Assembly (NCBI GenBank): GCA_040904925.1
Contig: JBBDSP010000011.1
Coordinates: forward strand, 62,001 to 126,000
Source of the DNA: Gracilimonas sp040904925
GTDB taxonomy: Bacteria > Bacteroidota > Rhodothermia > Balneolales > Balneolaceae
DNA: 64,000 nt
Reading direction: 5' to 3'
Under the pieces are notes generated by a model, which did no database searches, was not told the origin of the DNA, and saw only the letters and a list, made by a program, of their open reading frames with translations. Both the position numbers and the translations under genes were made by a program. Of the stretch, positions 61,293 to 64,000 are shown in pieces. Position 1 is the first letter of the stretch; the number at the start of each line of letters is the position of its first letter.

Positions 61293-62018
61293 ATGATGTT
61301 ATTTAAACCTTATCGCTTTATTTTTTTTCAATTTTTGTTTCTGATCGTCCTTTTTACCGGGTGCCAATCTGAAAATGAAGTCAATTTTAATTCCAATTCT
61401 GAGTCTGAACCGACTGCTATATCTTATCTTGCTTTGGGTGACTCATATACCATAGGAACAGGTATCTCAGAAGAAAACAACTACCCCAATCAGCTTTCAG
61501 AATCATTGATACCCAATGACTTCACGGTTTCTGAATTAGAAATCATTGCCGTAAATGGATGGACCACTACTGACCTTAAAGTTGGGATCGAACAAGAAAA
61601 ACCGGATAGTACTTTTGACCTTGTATCCCTACTAATAGGAGTAAATAATCAATATCAGGGCTTGGATATAGAATTATACCAAAATGAATTCCGTGAACTC
61701 TTAGAGCAATCCATTGCTTTTGCCCAGGGTGATACCCGGCGGGTATTTGTACTCTCTATTCCAAATTACGGAGTCACCCCTTTTGCCCAGTCAAGAGATA
61801 CAGCCGCCATCAGGCAAGAAATTGCTATTTATAATGAAATTGCAGAAAATATTAGTGCGGAGTACGACATTCCTTTTATTGACATTACTCCAATCTCGGA
61901 ACTAGCAGCCGATGATACTGACCTACTTGCTTCGGATAACCTTCACCCCTCAGCTGAAATGTATGGTTTATGGGTGGAAGAAATGCTGCCAACAATAAAA
62001 CAAATTCTAAATGAATAA
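61293..62018 (+). CDS. SGNH/GDSL hydrolase lipoprotein, divergent from the TonB receptor
   Basis: 241 aa from ATG 61293 (ATG 61296 equally possible); the frame is open from 61203, but only the later start gives a proper lipoprotein signal with lipobox VLFTGC. Block I YLALGDSYTIGTG has the classical GDS serine, block III is SLLIGVNNQYQG, block V DNLHPSAEMYG. It is a compact single-domain esterase anchored to the envelope. The stop overlaps the next start (TAATG), so translation is coupled. Confidence 0.88.
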   Translation: MMLFKPYRFIFFQFLFLIVLFTGCQSENEVNFNSNSESEPTAISYLALGDSYTIGTGISEENNYPNQLSESLIPNDFTVSELEIIAVNGWTTTDLKVGIEQEKPDSTFDLVSLLIGVNNQYQGLDIELYQNEFRELLEQSIAFAQGDTRRVFVLSIPNYGVTPFAQSRDTAAIRQEIAIYNEIAENISAEYDIPFIDITPISELAADDTDLLASDNLHPSAEMYGLWVEEMLPTIKQILNE

Positions 62019-62635
62019 TGGCAAAATTCACAATAAGTAATTTAGAAGGGAAAAGAGACTCATTAACCGGCAACCTGACATTCACCCAATCCAAGGAATA
62101 CAGATATGGAATGGTAGTTTATGGGATTTTTTATTGCGCCTCTATGCTGGCAAGTGATTTTGGCCAGGATTGGTTTACAATACCGGGCTTTATCATTGCT
62201 CTTGTAGCGATGATTGCGGCATATTTCCCTTACTCCTTTGCTAAAAAAGCCGGTACTGCACATTTAAAAAAAGATGAGATCGAGATCGAATTAGATCGAA
62301 ATGCTAATTACGAGCACATACCGGAATCTCCGCTAAAATTAGACGAGCTAAATGATATTACCATCAACATTGTCAGCTCATTCCGGTGGTGGTCATCATA
62401 TATCATCCTACAATTTATTATTGATCAAAACGGAGAGGAAAAAACATTCGGTATTGTGATCAAAAATCGTAAACAGGAAGAGCAATATTTAGAGGTGCTG
62501 GAAAGTTGGTACAGAGCCGGTTACCCCATTAAAGAAATAACAGGTACCGGATTCCGGGTATTCAAATTAAACCAAGGACAAAATTATGCAGAAGTTCAAA
62601 AGATCAAGCAAGAATATGGTATCAACTGGAAATAA
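62018..62635 (+). CDS. Membrane protein of unknown function
   Basis: 205 aa. Two adjacent membrane helices (about 28-70, MVVYGIFYCASMLASDF and FIIALVAMIAAYFPYSF) follow a short cytoplasmic N-terminus; a mixed domain of about 130 residues comes next. No family recognised. It is coupled to the SGNH gene by a 1-nt overlap and its 3' end overlaps the start of the SIMPL gene. Confidence 0.65.
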   Translation: MAKFTISNLEGKRDSLTGNLTFTQSKEYRYGMVVYGIFYCASMLASDFGQDWFTIPGFIIALVAMIAAYFPYSFAKKAGTAHLKKDEIEIELDRNANYEHIPESPLKLDELNDITINIVSSFRWWSSYIILQFIIDQNGEEKTFGIVIKNRKQEEQYLEVLESWYRAGYPIKEITGTGFRVFKLNQGQNYAEVQKIKQEYGINWK

Positions 62636-63347
62636 ATTGAGCAAAATCACACTAACTGTCAGCTTGTTATTTTTCGGGATGAGCTGTACTACCCTCGCCC
62701 AGCAGCCTGTTTCGGAGCGGACCATCACCATAAATATGAGTGCCTCAGAACTACTCCCGGCTGACTTGGTCATTTTTAATGTTAATATAAATGCCGAAGG
62801 CGAAACTCCACAGGAAGCTTATGAACTACATCGTGAACGGGAATCGCTGCTGGCAGAATTACTTCAAGACCTAGATATCAGCGAAGAAGATATTGACTAT
62901 CAGCCGGTGCGTATGAATCGTCAGCAGGTAAACAATAACCGTTATAATAATAACGGAGAGCAGGAATACATTACATCAACCAATCAATCGGTGAGTATCA
63001 GTTTTGAGGATTTTTCACTGTATGAAAAGATTCAGCTTACCCTGATTGAAAATGGATTTGATTCTTTTAATGGCCAGTTTTCATCTACTAAAATTGAAGA
63101 AGGAAAGGAAAAAGCACTGATCGCCGCTATCGAAGCTGCAAAAGAACGCGCAGAATTGATTGCCAAAACTTCCGGAGTGGAGTTGAGTGAGGTTTCTAAT
63201 ATCAATTTCTCAGATCACCAGATCGGCGCCCCCCGCAAAGCAAGTTCAATGGAAATGATGTCGATATCTCGTGATGCTTCCATGATGGATTTTGGACAAA
63301 CCGTTGAGGTAAGCTCAAATATCAGTATCAGCTATTTTATCAAGTGA
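62616..63347 (+). CDS. SIMPL (DUF541) domain protein, exported
   Basis: 243 aa from ATG 62616; ATG 62586 would give a much longer n-region before the signal peptide. Signal peptide ending TLAQQ, then the SIMPL domain (about 30-240) with ITINMSASELLPADLVIFNV and the C-terminal coil KEKALIAAIEAAKERAELIA. SIMPL proteins are periplasmic or outer-membrane associated, can form channel-like oligomers and are linked to oxidative-stress tolerance. It overlaps the preceding gene by 20 nt. Confidence 0.88.
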   Translation: MVSTGNKLSKITLTVSLLFFGMSCTTLAQQPVSERTITINMSASELLPADLVIFNVNINAEGETPQEAYELHRERESLLAELLQDLDISEEDIDYQPVRMNRQQVNNNRYNNNGEQEYITSTNQSVSISFEDFSLYEKIQLTLIENGFDSFNGQFSSTKIEEGKEKALIAAIEAAKERAELIAKTSGVELSEVSNINFSDHQIGAPRKASSMEMMSISRDASMMDFGQTVEVSSNISISYFIK

Positions 63348-63355
63348 TTTCGTTA

Positions 63356-63412
63356 TTCGTTAATGGTTATTCGTAAAAAGGAAATCCCGAATAACGAATA
63401 ACCATTAACGAA
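63356..63412. terminator. Hairpin with 18-bp perfect stem (TTCGTTAATGGTTATTCG) between SIMPL and PIG-L genes
   Basis: Left arm 63356-63373 and right arm 63395-63412 are exact complements, with a 21-nt loop. It lies between convergent stop codons at 63347 and 63414. It shares building blocks with the inverted repeat at 11651-11727. Confidence 0.8.
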
Positions 63413-63413
63413 C

Positions 63414-64000
63414 CTACGGTTTCGCTGTATTCACTGCATCAAAAAACTCAACGGTCTTCTGAAGTTTATCCATACCATTAATCTTATTATACCAATACTG
63501 CTCGATCATACTTTCCCCGGTTTGCATCAGCAACTGCATGGTTCCCTGGGATTTGTGTTCTGCGATCACCCAGTTAGCAATGATATTGTAGTTTAGCCGG
63601 TCGTTGACCCCAAAGGTCTGTCCCCGGTCGAATTCAAAGGTCTTTCCATCCATCACTTTGGTATCAGGATGCCCCTCCAGTTGCGTAAATGACACACCCG
63701 GGTCTTCAGCTCCTCGTCTTACGAAAGCCTGTAAAGCAATAGGCCTCTCTTCCACAGGAAGTTCCTTCATCGCCCTCAATCCAATAACAGTCGATGCTTT
63801 GTGGTGGCCGTGAAATTCATCAAAAGGCAGCATTAAGAACATAAAATCATATTCGCCTTTATTCAAGATCTCCACCATTCGCTCATGAACCCAGTCTGTA
63901 TTCCATTTTTCCAGGGTTTCTTCTACATCTTCCGTGTAATAGAAATCGGGCTGATCGAAGAAAAAATAGTTACGAATACCCACGATCTCACCGCCGGCCA
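63414..64000 (-). CDS. PIG-L-family deacetylase, partial
   Basis: The frame is open to the right edge, so the N-terminus with the first zinc motif (usually AHPDDE) is outside the window; a GTG at 63983 is only an internal start. The visible 195 residues include AGGEIVGIRNYFFFDQPDFY and the second zinc-binding histidine in FDEFHGHHKAST, typical of the PIG-L/LmbE family of N-acetylglucosamine-type or N-acyl deacetylases. The substrate cannot be inferred. Confidence 0.85.
   Translation of the reverse strand, partial: AGGEIVGIRNYFFFDQPDFYYTEDVEETLEKWNTDWVHERMVEILNKGEYDFMFLMLPFDEFHGHHKASTVIGLRAMKELPVEERPIALQAFVRRGAEDPGVSFTQLEGHPDTKVMDGKTFEFDRGQTFGVNDRLNYNIIANWVIAEHKSQGTMQLLMQTGESMIEQYWYNKINGMDKLQKTVEFFDAVNTAKP

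Overview
This 64 kb stretch looks like chromosome of a mesophilic, Gram-negative, aerobic bacterium of the Bacteroidota/Balneolota/Rhodothermota neighbourhood (a Balneolaceae-like genome is my best guess). Reasons: lipoproteins and TonB-dependent receptors with carboxypeptidase-regulatory N-domains, a class II (B12-dependent) ribonucleotide reductase, a MoxR/DUF58/DUF4129/DUF4350 operon, ATP-type PEP carboxykinase, several TAnnTTTG-like promoter motifs, moderate GC and short AT-rich intergenic gaps. The assignment is inference from gene content. I see no rRNA, tRNA, CRISPR array, prophage or intact insertion sequence.

Layout. 1-5.5 kb: SpoIIM-like / membrane protein / DUF4129 / DUF4350 / MoxR / DUF58 operon, interrupted by a 36-nt perfect palindrome that recurs at 22.8 kb. 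5.8-6.4 kb: BrnT/BrnA-like toxin-antitoxin pair. 6.6-9.6 kb: aldo/keto reductase, RNase D, phenylalanine hydroxylase. 9.6-15.4 kb (minus): CDF transporter, pyrophosphatase, B12-dependent ribonucleotide reductase. 15.4-15.9 kb: AT-rich gap with DnaA-box-like sequences. 15.9-19.1 kb (minus): beta-propeller lipoprotein (BtuG-like) and BtuB-like receptor behind a cobalamin riboswitch. 19.5-22.8 kb: two-domain KaiC-like ATPase followed by a LOV-PAS-HisKA_2 histidine kinase. 23-38 kb: mostly housekeeping and exported hydrolases, two cold-shock genes with a shared leader element, a frameshifted DUF486 gene, putrescine synthesis (aguB-aguA). 38.3-42 kb: ECF sigma factor and Ser/Thr kinase-TPR protein, with an orphan 59-aa copy of the kinase N-terminus upstream. 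42-45 kb: pckA and prfA. 45-51.7 kb (minus): lipoproteins plus a tandem family of four LuxR-type regulators, linked by a repeated upstream element; one copy of that element is joined to a fragment of prfA. 51.8-56.3 kb: purK-purE, RRM protein, YbjQ protein, dnaJ-grpE. 56.5-63.3 kb: SGNH hydrolase lipoprotein / TonB receptor, a divergent SGNH lipoprotein, a membrane protein and a SIMPL protein. The window closes with a partial PIG-L deacetylase.

How parts fit together: the riboswitch-controlled receptor and propeller probably import the cobalamin that the adjacent NrdJ needs. The KaiC-like/LOV-kinase pair is a plausible light- or redox-input signalling unit without kaiA or kaiB in view. The LuxR cluster and its neighbouring lipoprotein genes share upstream DNA and may form one regulon. 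These three, together with the DnaA-box gap, are the best candidates for follow-up.
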